A DNA stretch of 64,000 nt, taken from NCBI RefSeq assembly GCF_020520425.1, contig NC_079489.1, positions 21,910,001-21,974,000 on the forward strand, read 5' to 3'. This document shows positions 34,254 through 44,377 of this stretch, in pieces. The first letter of the stretch is position 1. Each line of letters begins with the position of its first letter. The position numbers and the translations under genes were made by a program. The stretch comes from Spinacia oleracea. Taxonomy: Eukaryota; Streptophyta; Magnoliopsida; Caryophyllales; Amaranthaceae. Under the pieces are notes generated by a model that was not told where the DNA came from, did no database searches, and was given only the letters and a program-made list of their open reading frames with translations.

Positions 34254-35632
34254 AAGACTTTATTTGATGATCCGGAAGAACTAGAGTAGTGTAGTTCTTG
34301 CTAGGGTGTAGGTGCCCTTTATTTATTTCAGTTGTGTTTGTTTTTTCATTTCTTAGCACTTTGTTTTCCTTCTTATTATTTTTCAATAAAGGCGTATTTT
34401 ATTTTTCATTTTTTGTTTCTCCCTTTTTTTTATATTTTTATATGTCTAACACTTTTTGCACATTTTATATATGTTTTTTTTTATTGGACCGAATCCTTGG
34501 TAAGGATTGCCTACGTATCTTGTCAGAATCAGGTCGCGCGTAGTTCTAGATAGAATAAGTTCTAGGATGCCGGATTTTAATGGATATGCCCTGAGGTGGT
34601 AGCATATTACTTAATCGGTCAAATGAGTGAAGTATTATCATTATTTTCGCCTCGTCTACCGTTTTTTGCCGTAAGTATTATGTAAAAACGAAATTCGACT
34701 TTTTTGTATGGCTATATTTTTTGGTAAGCCTGTTTGGATACGTGTTGTACCCCCCAAGTGTTCGTTATTTTTCCGTTATGTGCGGATAAAATGACGAGCA
34801 CTTCTAAAAATTAGGCAGGCATAGAGTTTCAACGCCCAGGCTGGGGCGTCAAAGATTTCGGCGCCCAGCCCTGGGCGCTTAAAATGATTTGGGCGGTCAA
34901 TTTTGACGCTTTGCTTCACGTGTTCTTGCATTTCTTTTTTCTCTCTTTTTTTTCGTTTTAGTGCTTTGATTTTTGCTCGTATTTAAAATCAATTTTGAGG
35001 CTACTTCGGAGACTTTTTTGACTGTTAGCGTGAGATGAATTTTTGTCCGGATTATTTTTTCTATCCGTTACTCGAACTGGCTTTGAAAATGGAGTTAGGG
35101 TGTGGAAGATATGAAGATCTTTGTGTAGGCTTTTGAGGTGGGTTGAGGTGCGTGTCGTTTTTGAAGGATATGGCGGGGTTACATTTTATTAATTCCCTTT
35201 TTAAGCAACATTTGCTTTTGTTTTGGATTTTGATTTCTTCGATTTCTTTGGGTTGCATGGATTGACTTTTATGATGACACTGGTTGACCTTTATGTTTTG
35301 GGGATATGAAGGGGATGGTGCGGTTTATTTTGTGGGTTTCGGGAGTTGGTTCCCATGGCACTATTTCAAGACCGAGTGGGCCTCGTTTGTTGGGCCTAGA
35401 GTGGGCCACCTCTTTATTTTTGTATTTTGCAATTACATTTGGTGCTTAATTAGTGTTAGAATAAAATTTTAGGAGGAATATTACGCCTTTATTAATTTGG
35501 AAAGTAAGGAAAACACACTGAAATAAACTTGACCTATATTCTAAGGGGTCTTAGGACCATCTAAAGTCTTTATTATTTTTCTACCAATCTAAAGAACTAC
35601 TAGGCGCTTTTTATCAAGGTGCTCTATGTGGC
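34254..35632. other. Gypsy C noncoding stretch where pol would be expected
   Basis: About 1.4 kb between the ends of the antisense unit and protease. T-rich, with AATAAA at about 34385 on the plus strand and palindromic module copy 4 (34826-34885). No RT, RNase H or integrase motif was seen on either strand. Confidence 0.7.
34826..34885. repeat. Palindromic GC module, copy 4
   Basis: GTTTCAACGCCCAGG, CTGGGGCGTC, then TTTCGGCGCCCAGC and CTGGGCGCTTAAAA. Lies in the region between protease and the antisense unit. Confidence 0.8.
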
Positions 35633-36895
35633 TCAAGCCTTGGGTTTAGTCTCATAAAACTTTGGTCCTTCACCGGTACTCATCTTGAATTCTATTCCTT
35701 TTGCATTGACCCACTGATATGTCTTCACCCATCCGTTCTCGATCTCTTCTAGTGTTGATGCAGGAGCGATTAACCGGGTTGGATCGAAACCTTCATCTTG
35801 TAAAGCTAGGGTAGTCATCACAGTCTCGTCCTCCATAGGCCTCGATTCGTTAAACAATGTCCATAGAGCCTGGTCGTCCAATATTTCAGCTGTTTTAGTC
35901 TTGGTGAGGTGGGGTGCCTCATCCAAGGTGTGGCAGTCATGGAAGATTTCAAATCCTGGTTTTAGCAAGCCATCCTGAATGAAGGGTTCAGGGAAATCAC
36001 AGCATGGGTGTCCTTCTCCTTCCCGAACGAACATCCCGTTAAGGGTTCTTTGATATGGGGGAAGGAGGGTGGTTTGTTTGGCCTTGTTAAGGCGTAGCCC
36101 AGATAGGCGGTCAGCAATATCTTCCTCCGTTGGTTCATAGCTTAAGCCAAAGGGAGTAGATTTGTTGGGTAAAGGATGGAATGTGCATTCCTTCTTCCTT
36201 ATGCCCAATGGGGTTCCAGGGAAATAACCTTGAGCTAACAGCATTCTAGGGATGACTCGGGATGCGTGCGGGTCTAGGAATGCTGGATCATAATCTTCGA
36301 TGAACTGGATTGTTTCTTCCATTTGAAACCCGTAAAGGTCGTCTGCAGTTTCGGCCGTTCCAACCATAGTACAACTGACGTCGAGAGGAGGGGCGCGGAT
36401 TTCTAGTATTACCCCGTTATGGTTAAGTTTAACCATTTGGTGCAAGGTAGAAGCCACACCTCCTAAGTCATGGAGCCAAGGTCGCCCCAAGAGGAGGTTG
36501 AAAGTGGGCTTGATGTCGATTATTTGAAACTCCGTGGTGCGTGCCACAGGCCCGGTTTGTATGGTAAGGTTGATTTTTCCCAATACAGGCCTTCGGGAGT
36601 TATCATAAGCTCGTACCCCTTGCGTGGAGGTTTGGAAGTCATCGTTTCCTAGCCCCAAGCAATGGGCGGTTCGCAATGGGCAAACGTTAACCGCCGAACC
36701 GTTATCTACGAGCGCTAGGGGGATGTTTTGTCCTTTACATCCAACCACTAGATAAAGGGCTTTATTGTGGGCACCCCCCTCTTTGGGAAAGTCTTTGTCA
36801 GTGAAAACTATGGCCTTTTCTCCAGCATCTCTCGTGACGTGGTTAACCAATGAGTCAGGTGTGATATCGATCTGTAGGCACCGAGATGAGGTCAA
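35633..36895 (-). CDS. Gypsy C aspartic protease ORF
   Basis: A 420-codon minus-strand ORF with a retropepsin-like core: ALYLVVGCKGQNIPLALVDNGSAVNVCPL at about residues 47-75, then LLLGRPWLHDLGGVAS near 133-148. The active site reads DNGS rather than DTG/DSG, a form I associate with Tat/Ogre-type proteases, so it need not be inactive. The ORF overlaps the end of gag by 41 nt in the +1 frame. Expression would therefore need frameshifting, or the junction carries a mutation. The C-terminal half (about 190-420) is low in known domains and ends where RT would normally begin. Confidence 0.8.
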   Translation of the reverse strand: MTSSRCLQIDITPDSLVNHVTRDAGEKAIVFTDKDFPKEGGAHNKALYLVVGCKGQNIPLALVDNGSAVNVCPLRTAHCLGLGNDDFQTSTQGVRAYDNSRRPVLGKINLTIQTGPVARTTEFQIIDIKPTFNLLLGRPWLHDLGGVASTLHQMVKLNHNGVILEIRAPPLDVSCTMVGTAETADDLYGFQMEETIQFIEDYDPAFLDPHASRVIPRMLLAQGYFPGTPLGIRKKECTFHPLPNKSTPFGLSYEPTEEDIADRLSGLRLNKAKQTTLLPPYQRTLNGMFVREGEGHPCCDFPEPFIQDGLLKPGFEIFHDCHTLDEAPHLTKTKTAEILDDQALWTLFNESRPMEDETVMTTLALQDEGFDPTRLIAPASTLEEIENGWVKTYQWVNAKGIEFKMSTGEGPKFYETKPKA

Positions 36896-38609
36896 GTGAG
36901 CGAATAAGCTTTTCGCGATGTTCCTTTGAAGTACACATGAGATCCCAGATGGTAATTTCGGCTTTGGTTCTTTTTAGTTGTTTCAAGAGAGGATTTTCAA
37001 TGACTTCCGCGACGGTGGTGTGCCGTCCATTCTCAGGAGTTTGCCTAACTGGGATATCGTCCATAGGAGGTGGGCGAATATCCGGTTGGTATATTCTTCC
37101 GGATCGGGTAAGATTGTCGACTTCGGGTTCCTGAGGGGTGGTGTCAATGAGAGCATACCCGGGCCAAGTTTCAGTAAAGAGGTCATGGCCCGATACTTGA
37201 GATAGGTAGATATCTTCAGCATCATCATCCCACACACCGCACACTTCCCTCTCGATTCGATCCATAGGGACCACAGCGAGTGGTGCACCTTGAGGTGTAA
37301 TATACACCGTAGGGTCAAAGTTCTCATTTTCTGGTTGGTCGAGAGAGACGTGACAAGAGCCGAGTGGGCTTTTGTTGTTGTTGGGTTTGCCAACGTTAGA
37401 GAGAGGTATCACTTCATCCTCTATCCTGTCCTGGATCGTATGTTTTAGATTCCGGCAGTTTTCAGTGTCATGCCCATTTCCTTGATGGAATTTGCAGTAA
37501 GTACCTTCGACCCAATATTTTCCCTTGACAGGAGGGTCACGGGTGGGGCCTATAGGTCTCAACTTTCCTTGATTGGTTAATCTTTCAAAGGCTTGTACTA
37601 AAGTCGACCCGAGTGGGGCAAACTTTCGGTCTCGGACCCATCTTCTAGGGCTTCTTCGGGCGGGAGTCTCCTCTACGGCATGGACTTCTTGGGCTTGGGA
37701 TGTGTTGCCCCTGTTGTAGGTATTGCTTTTGTATGCGGGTTTACTTTGTACTGCTTTTGCGAGATCATCCTCGATCTTTATTCCCACATCATAAACTCTT
37801 TTGAAAGTGTCAAGTCCCAGGTACCTAAGGTGCTGTCTGTAGGCCGGGTCCAGGTTGTCAATGAATTTTTGGACCAATTCTGTTTCGGGAGGCCTATTGA
37901 TTAGCTGGGCCGCCTGATCCCTCCATCTAGCAAAGTAGGTTGTGAAACCCTCATTTTTCTTTTGGAAGAGAACTTCCAGCTCGCGCATGGTGACTTGAAA
38001 ATCCATGTTCGACGAGTATTGCTTGATGAAGACATTGACAAAGTCTTCCCAAGTGGGGAAGAGTTTAGGGTCCTGGTGATAGTACCATTTGAGCGGCACA
38101 GGTTCCAAGGACAAAGGAAAGGCAGGTAAATACATGGACTTGTCCACGCCTTTCAAGTTCCTGGCATTCACAAAGCTCAATAGATGATCACGGGGATTGT
38201 CCGTGGCTTTAAACTTTGGTAAGTCAGATGAACTAAACTTTTCTGGTAGTTTGCCAGGAAAAGGTTCAGGATCGAGGGAGAAGTACTTGCTCCCCATGGT
38301 TTGCTGTAGGACCATTTTTTCAATCCTCTTCTCGTTATCGAGGTCATTTTTGGCTTGTGCAGCCGCTAAGGCTTCGTTTTCCATTTTCAGTTGGCCCATG
38401 AGTTGGGTCATTTGAGCCATCTGGTCTCGCAATTCTTCGATGGACATATTTGAGGGTGCGAATCGAGGTTGGGGAAGCGGAGATCCTTGAAATGAGGGAT
38501 GACGGACGGAGCTTGGAGTCACTAAAGCTGGTGTTGGCGATGTATCTTCGAGGCGCACTAACCGTTGATTTCCTGATCGGCACCAAGTGGCAGGACCAGT
38601 CCTATGCAT
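36855..38609 (-). CDS. Gypsy C gag (retrotransposon capsid)
   Basis: A minus-strand ORF of 584 codons; the Met at 38447 (MSIEELRDQMAQMTQLM) is a likely alternative start. Order: coiled-coil-like N-terminus, then the retrotrans_gag core (FKATDNPRDHLLSFVNAR, LKWYYHQDPKLFPTWEDFV, FIKQYSSNMDFQVT). A zinc-knuckle-like CKFHQGNGHDTENC follows (about 37465-37510). No internal stops. It packages element RNA. Because C lacks pol, an intact gag could let it use RT and integrase supplied by a related element. Confidence 0.88.
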   Translation of the reverse strand: MHRTGPATWCRSGNQRLVRLEDTSPTPALVTPSSVRHPSFQGSPLPQPRFAPSNMSIEELRDQMAQMTQLMGQLKMENEALAAAQAKNDLDNEKRIEKMVLQQTMGSKYFSLDPEPFPGKLPEKFSSSDLPKFKATDNPRDHLLSFVNARNLKGVDKSMYLPAFPLSLEPVPLKWYYHQDPKLFPTWEDFVNVFIKQYSSNMDFQVTMRELEVLFQKKNEGFTTYFARWRDQAAQLINRPPETELVQKFIDNLDPAYRQHLRYLGLDTFKRVYDVGIKIEDDLAKAVQSKPAYKSNTYNRGNTSQAQEVHAVEETPARRSPRRWVRDRKFAPLGSTLVQAFERLTNQGKLRPIGPTRDPPVKGKYWVEGTYCKFHQGNGHDTENCRNLKHTIQDRIEDEVIPLSNVGKPNNNKSPLGSCHVSLDQPENENFDPTVYITPQGAPLAVVPMDRIEREVCGVWDDDAEDIYLSQVSGHDLFTETWPGYALIDTTPQEPEVDNLTRSGRIYQPDIRPPPMDDIPVRQTPENGRHTTVAEVIENPLLKQLKRTKAEITIWDLMCTSKEHREKLIRSLDLISVPTDRYHT

Positions 38610-39701
38610 AAGATAAGCTAAAGTTTAGGTCCCGAAGTTTCAAGTATTACTTAGTCTAGACTTCGACTCTCTCTATTGGTTTTTCACTCTTTCTTTTGTT
38701 GGTACACTTTTTAGTTCTTTCTTTTGGTCATTCTTTGGATTTTCGAAACACTTGCCCGTGTGACATTCATAATTATTAGCATGTTCGGTTTTGGTGCCGA
38801 GCATTGTCGTCGTAGGAGGCCTAACAACGACGTAAAGAGTTATTCTTTTTTATGAGTCGCTTTTAGAATCGAGTGCTTTTCTTATGCCCTCGTAGCAATT
38901 CTTTTTACGAACGGTTTTTTTTGTGCTACGTATTTTCCTTTTGCGCGGGCATCGAGACTGCTGCGCCTGACCAGAAGGCCAAGCAGCAACTTCAGCGCCA
39001 AGCGTATGGCGTGAGAAATTCTGGCGACCATCCCGAGCGTCGCTTATTTTTGTAGCGATCGTTCGGGTTTGCGGAACATGTATTTCGGTATAACTCTTTG
39101 GCAAATTGGTTTATGAATGTTTGGGCAATTTTTAAGGTCGTTGGTTTTTCTAGGATAGTTTGTCACACGCAATCATATATTTCGCTACACATAACTAACA
39201 TTCCATCATGAGGCAATAATAATATGTCATGTAGTTTATGATAGGCTTCTATGGGTAGTTATTTGCGCCTGGCTTTGTACCGCTTCTATCGCAAATCCAC
39301 CACATTCCCCGATCGGGGTAGTGCTTTCAACAGACGAATTTCGTCCCAGAAGGCCAACCCGCAAGTGCAAGCAAAGGGGCATGCAGGCGAGAGGGACCTT
39401 GTGGGCGAGCGATTGGGTTTGGGAGAGGTGTACTACTAGCGAAAGTGCCGAGTGGACAACATTCGAAGCGTATGCACCCCCCGGTTGGCGATGGGTATCC
39501 TTAGTCCCAACTTCCGAGGTGAAACACCAAGGGAGCCAAGATTCGTTATGCGGTTCTGTCCGTTCACATTAATATGCTGATTTTCAGGTCGTCCCAACTT
39601 GATGGGGAAATAAACGCGGGGTAGGATCGTTTCACCCTTCGGCTATTTTGATTACCTACAAGCACGAGTATTTCCTTCACTATCCCCAGTGGAGTCGCCA
39701 C
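38610..39701 (-). other. Gypsy C 5' untranslated region with PBS
   Basis: About 1.1 kb between the 5' LTR and gag on the minus strand. The PBS lies one base from the LTR end (39683-39700, minus). No credible ORF. A partly related GCGCC-rich patch lies near 38960-39005. Confidence 0.65.
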
Positions 39702-40923
39702 TGTGAGGGGGGTCGAAAAAGCACGAGGCTAATGCGTGACCTCGTCCCTCGTGGGTGTGACGCTTCTTTTTGTCAAATCAAGTGTAATTGGATTTCCTGT
39801 GAGTTTACACCCAATTGACTAGTAATATAGGAGTCGCCATTCAGTTTTTAACGACAATGAGAAAAACTGACAAAATCCGGTTATCGTGACATAAAGGGAG
39901 TGCAACTATGTTTGACCACGACGGCCGTAGGTTCCCATGTGATCCCTGGTGGTGGGGATCGCTCAACGTACACCCGCAGGGTAGAGATTGAGGGTTCGGG
40001 GGACTGTAACTACCGAGAGGAGTACTCGCTCTTCGATAACTCCAGAGGCAGGATATCCTTACTAGCTCAGCATAAATAATTGAAGGGACATGCGTTAACT
40101 ATTAAACTAACCTGAGTTGATTTTAACAATATACAACATATAGTACTAGATCGAGCGCGGTTATCTGATTTAGATTGTTTTAAGGGACCTAGCATGATAA
40201 TCCAATTTCCCGTTTTTGCAGCGTGAGGCTTAGGCTTAGGGGTTCAGAGTCAATACTCAGAAATATAATTGTGTGTTGTTCTTTTCACGTCGAACTTAAG
40301 GCCCTATTTATAGAAAAGAGTTCGTGGAAAGATAGAATTGTAGAACTCTAATCCACGAGGAATTAGGAAAAAAACACGTACCAGGTATTTTCAGCGCCCA
40401 GGCCTGGGCGCCGAAGATTTCGGCGCCTAGAGCCAGGCGTTGAAAATAGGATCTGGGCTGTTTTTCTTAGTCAGATTCGGATTCCTAGAATCCGGAGTAT
40501 TTGAGATTTAATTGAGTCTTTTAGTGCGTATTAACCTTATGACGGAATGCGTCTGGGCCCGTTACGAACTCTAGGCTCGTTAGGATTTTAATTAATACGT
40601 AACTCTTACTTTCGAATCATATTAGGAATAGGATTCTCTCGCAATTTCTATCTCATTTAGGATTTATGTTGGAGTGCAACACCTAATTCTGACAGGTTTC
40701 TATCTTTTATGACTTGCCACTTTTAACAACTACCCATTACGGCAGTTACTATTTTTAGCAGGTTTCCATAAATAGCAGGTTTCTATAAATAGCAGGTTTC
40801 GGGTGAAATGAAAAGGGGTAATGAGATTCGTTATTTTATAGGAGATGCGTTGCCAAGTGGAGATTTACGCTTTCATCATCGAACCTTCCCTTTCGGGAAT
40901 GGGGACAAAAGTAGGTGTCTACG
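39702..40923 (-). repeat. Gypsy C 5' LTR (right copy)
   Basis: 1222 bp. TATA box CTATAAATAG on the minus strand at 40304-40313. It lacks about 255 bp present in the left LTR and keeps the full palindromic module at 40387-40446. Followed by TSD GATAT. Confidence 0.9.
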
Positions 40924-40928
40924 GATAT

Positions 40929-41868
40929 AAATAAAGACTGGGAATGATACTGAGAGCATAGAACAATTGAAGCATCACCTTGATATAGTCTTCAGTATAA
41001 ATGACCTTGGTGAACTTGGTTTTTTCTTGGGTATTGAGATAGGATATCTTCCTGAAGGGATTTCTATGACACAAAAGAATTTCACAAAGGAACTTCTCGA
41101 TGCTTCTGGTCTCACTCATTTCAAATGTGCTATTACACCTTTTCCCGTGAATCTCAAGCTTCATGCGGATAAGGGAGAGCTTCGTATAGATCCTTCTTAT
41201 TATATGTGTCTGGTGGGAAAATTAAATTTCTTGACCAACACCAGGCCTAACCTCTTATATACAGTGCAAACACTTAGTCAATTTATGCAATTACCAAGAA
41301 CTTCTCATTTGAGTGCTTTGCATCATGCCTTATGTTATGTGGCTAACATTGCTGGTCAAGGTTTCATCTTAAAGGGTACAGACACATTGAGATTGCAGGC
41401 TTTCTCTGATTCTAACTGGGCCTTCTGTCCGGATAGTAGAAGATCTATTTCAGGGTATGTCCTATTGTTGGGGAACTCCCCTATTAGTTGGAAAAGAAAG
41501 AAACAAACCATTGTGTCCAGATCTTCTTCCGAGTCCGAGTATAGAGGCATGGAAGGTGCAGCTGCTGAGGTTCCTTGGATGGTAAATAAGGTTACTCTAG
41601 GAAATTGGTGTTCAAGACTTGAGGCTTGTTACTTTACACCGTGATAACCAGTCTGCGTTACATATTGCAAGGAACTCGGTTTTTCATGAACGAACCAAGC
41701 ACATAGACTTAGATTTCCATTTTAACAGGGAGAAAGTTATGGAAGGTCTCATTGAACTGACTTATTTACCTACTGCTAATCAGCTAGCTGATATATTCAC
41801 AAAGATTTTGCCTTCACCTCAATTCAATCTTCTTTTGTCCAAGCTTTGCAAGAGTTCCTTAATGCCTA
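40929..41868 (+). pseudogene. Copia A RT C-terminal part and RNase H
   Basis: Continues the RT of Copia A after gypsy C: TGNDTESIEQLKHHLD, LGELGFFLGIEIGY and RPNLLYTVQTLSQFM. RNase H follows (AFSDSNWAFCPDSRRSISGY, then SSSESEYRGMEGAAAE) near 41395-41570. A frameshift near 41620 moves the last part (LHRDNQSALHIARN, then HIDLDFHFNREKV) to another frame. The polypurine tract GAGGGGGGT precedes the 3' LTR. Inactive. Confidence 0.88.
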
Positions 41869-41881
41869 GCTTGAGGGGGGT

Positions 41882-42111
41882 TGTTGCAGATAGTGAACCT
41901 ACTTCCAAGAGTAACAATTAGTTTGTTAACTTTTGTATTTAGTGTAATTATTCCTTGCATATAAAAGGACTGATGTAATGGTTAATTAATTAATATGATA
42001 ATAACAGAAAGATTGTTTCCTCTTTTCTCGTTCCTCTCTTTCTCTCTCCTATCTTCTCCGTATTTTTAACTGCATTGAAAGAAGCAAGTACATGATTTAT
42101 AGACTTTTACG
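41882..42111 (+). repeat. Copia A 3' LTR
   Basis: About 230 bp starting TGTTGCAG and ending near TTTTACG. It carries the empty site of the MITE found in the 5' LTR. Roughly 20-25 mismatches to the 5' LTR by hand count. Confidence 0.85.
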
Positions 42112-42798
42112 TATAAGTGTAAATTTAGATTTTAAGGTTATTCGCACAATTGGGTTGATTTGCCATATGTCGACGGATTATATGATCCAAAAGGAATACA
42201 AATAAAGAACAGCAAGGGTATATTTCTTGTATGGGCTTACTCTAAACTAGATTTGAAACCGGCCTACTTAAAAAGAGACCATACTTTTCCTTAACAACCC
42301 AAAGTAATATACTAATATGCTTGTTCGGACAAAAGTAGATTTTTCCCTAAACTAAGAATGAAATTCCTTACAGTGGAACCTAGAAATACTCTGTCTATAC
42401 AACTGGATAATAGCAAAATGACTAAGTTTGATCATGAGTATCAACAGAGGAGGAGAACTCCTAAGCACGTAATAAACGCTTGAAGCATGATTGATGGAGT
42501 CCAACGTCTACCAGCGTCTATATCATTTCCTACACACAGCAAGAAAGAAAACTAATTATTAGGAACATATTGTATTGCATCTTCCACTTTTAGATTATAA
42601 TAATAAATGAAAATTGATATTTCATTAGAAAGTGCATTCGAAGTAGCATCTTCATTGTGTTTCTCCCAGCGTGGCCACCATTAATTGATACAACGTATAT
42701 AATTATCTCAACAACATTTATAGTTACACATTTTTGTCAACTTCAACGTTAATTAAGCGTTCGCCATAAAAATAAAATTAAAGTAATTAAAAAATATA
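42112..42798. other. Spacer between Copia A and Copia D
   Basis: AT-rich, with no recognisable gene or repeat end. Probably original host DNA. Confidence 0.5.
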
Positions 42799-42803
42799 AC
42801 ATT

Positions 42804-43100
42804 TGTTGTGAACAAATTAAACGGTAAATGTCCACCTACTTCTATTGAAACTAGGAAGTTGAAGACAAGAATATTAAATATATGGATGAGTTTTTCTAAA
42901 CCTATAAGTCTATACTTGGTTTATTTTCGACTTAGGTAAAAGTCGTACAGTAAAACTTGCTACTATAAATACATGTAATGCTTGGATAGTTGGAGCACAG
43001 GAGAAAACAAAAGAATCTTTATATCAGTATAGCAAACTCTTTTTCTTTTCGTTTTGCTTATATTAGTATAGAAAACTCTTGTTCTCTTCGTTTCATAACA
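42804..43100 (+). repeat. Copia D 5' LTR
   Basis: 297 bp with CTATAAATACATG (about 42963) as TATA region. Followed by CGTTATCAGCAGC, a PBS-like sequence. Confidence 0.9.
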
Positions 43101-44377
43101 CGTTATCAGCAGCAATTTTTCCCTCAGGTATATTTTTACCTGCCACTCAAAATTTGGAAAAAGTGGTATATATTCTTAAAAAAATGTTTTTGAGGAGTAT
43201 GCTCTATAGTTGCCCATATTTGGGATCCTCTATATCAGAAACACTAAATGCCCATTTTAAACATAAAGGAGAGTTCACATTGCTACCAATCTTATGATCA
43301 ACTGGGTAAAAGGAGAAAAGGCTTGTATACTACATTTATGACACTTGATTGTTTTTTTCTTCTTATTCATGCATAAGTTGTATATATGCACTCTTACGTA
43401 CAACTTGCATGCATAGTAATATTAGCCATGCATTATCATTACATATATATATATACAAAAATATATATATACATACTATTCTCTTGCATGCCTATATGCA
43501 TATAGCTAGATTAGACATAAAATAAAATTATTTTTGTAAAAACGATGTACCCTTTATTTTCAGCTACATCTTTATTTTTGTTTCCCGAACCCATGATCTC
43601 TTAAACAGACTAGGGTTCCCCATTACGGCTTGCATCCCGGGGATGTCTTTTTACAACTTTTATTCTATATATCCATTTTTTTTCAAATCCACACTAACAT
43701 TTTTTTTTGTAATAAGTAATAAAATTATTAACCGCTTTAGACTATTATATACCAGTTTACTGTAACAAATTTTATAATATAATCATGATTTATCCCCTAT
43801 AAAAGGGGGATTACCCGTCCCATTTTCACCGCACAAAATCTTATCTCCTTCTTACTTTTATCCAAAACCACACAAATTTTCCTCCATTTTTTCCGATCAA
43901 ACATGTTTCCGGCCGGCGACCCCAATCCTCCACATGTCTTCACCTTCGAGGAAGATTTAAGAAAATTAAAACAATATTTTGTTTTAATGATGGTTTTAGT
44001 ATTCCTTCTTATGACATTAATGATTTTCATAATTTTCAACAAATGAAGATCTCCAATTTTTTGTCTATTTCCGGCGAGTAGGAACAAAATGCATAATGTT
44101 TGTAGTACTTCAATTTTCCATTTTTGATGTATTAATTGCATTTTGTTGCACTTTAATTTTTCTTAACCATATATGTCATATTCTTTTTACTTTTTTTAAA
44201 TTTTTCGCTTTAATTAACGTTATTATCATGACTTATTTGATTACTAATGTGCATTTCATAATAATAAACTAAGGGGGAGAAGACATAACATTTTAATGAT
44301 AGTTAATTATTATGAATATGATTAATTAATTATAATGTTGATTACTAAGTTTAATGATTATTTGATTGTAGTTAAAA

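Larger units (their letters stand above)
29118..40923 (-). mobile_element. Gypsy C: Tat-type Ty3/gypsy element without pol, TSD GATAT
   Basis: Minus-strand LTR element. Its 5' LTR is at 39702-40923 and its 3' LTR at 29118-30560, with TSD GATAT at 29113-29117 and 40924-40928, inside the RT of Copia A at the YVDD codons. The LTRs begin TGTAGACACCTAC on the minus strand. The PBS (minus strand, 39683-39700, TGGCGACTCCACTGGGGA) is of the type seen in Tat/Ogre elements. Order on the minus strand: gag, protease, about 1.4 kb noncoding, an ORF unit on the opposite strand, a minisatellite, 3' LTR. No RT, RNase H or integrase was found, so it would need proteins from a relative. Confidence 0.88.
11808..42111 (+). 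mobile_element. Copia A: old Ty1/copia element split by nested insertions
   Basis: Host of the nested stack. The 5' LTR (11808-12324) and 3' LTR (41882-42111) start with TGTTG and share long identical blocks, for example AACAATTAGTTTGTTAAC. The coding order runs gag, protease, integrase, RT, RNase H and polypurine tract on the plus strand, in pieces at 12719-12800, 15728-16301, 26703-29117 and 40929-41868. Removing the guests (MITE 271 bp, solo LTR 2922 bp, Copia B 10396 bp, gypsy C 11806 bp, plus one TSD each) leaves about 4.9 kb. A TSD for A itself could not be found, consistent with age (LTRs about 10% different by hand count). Confidence 0.9.

Noticed and set aside
35633..36895. Protease of gypsy C judged inactive because the site reads DNGS
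   Set aside because: This form is usual in the Tat/Ogre group as far as I know, so the change alone is not evidence of inactivation.
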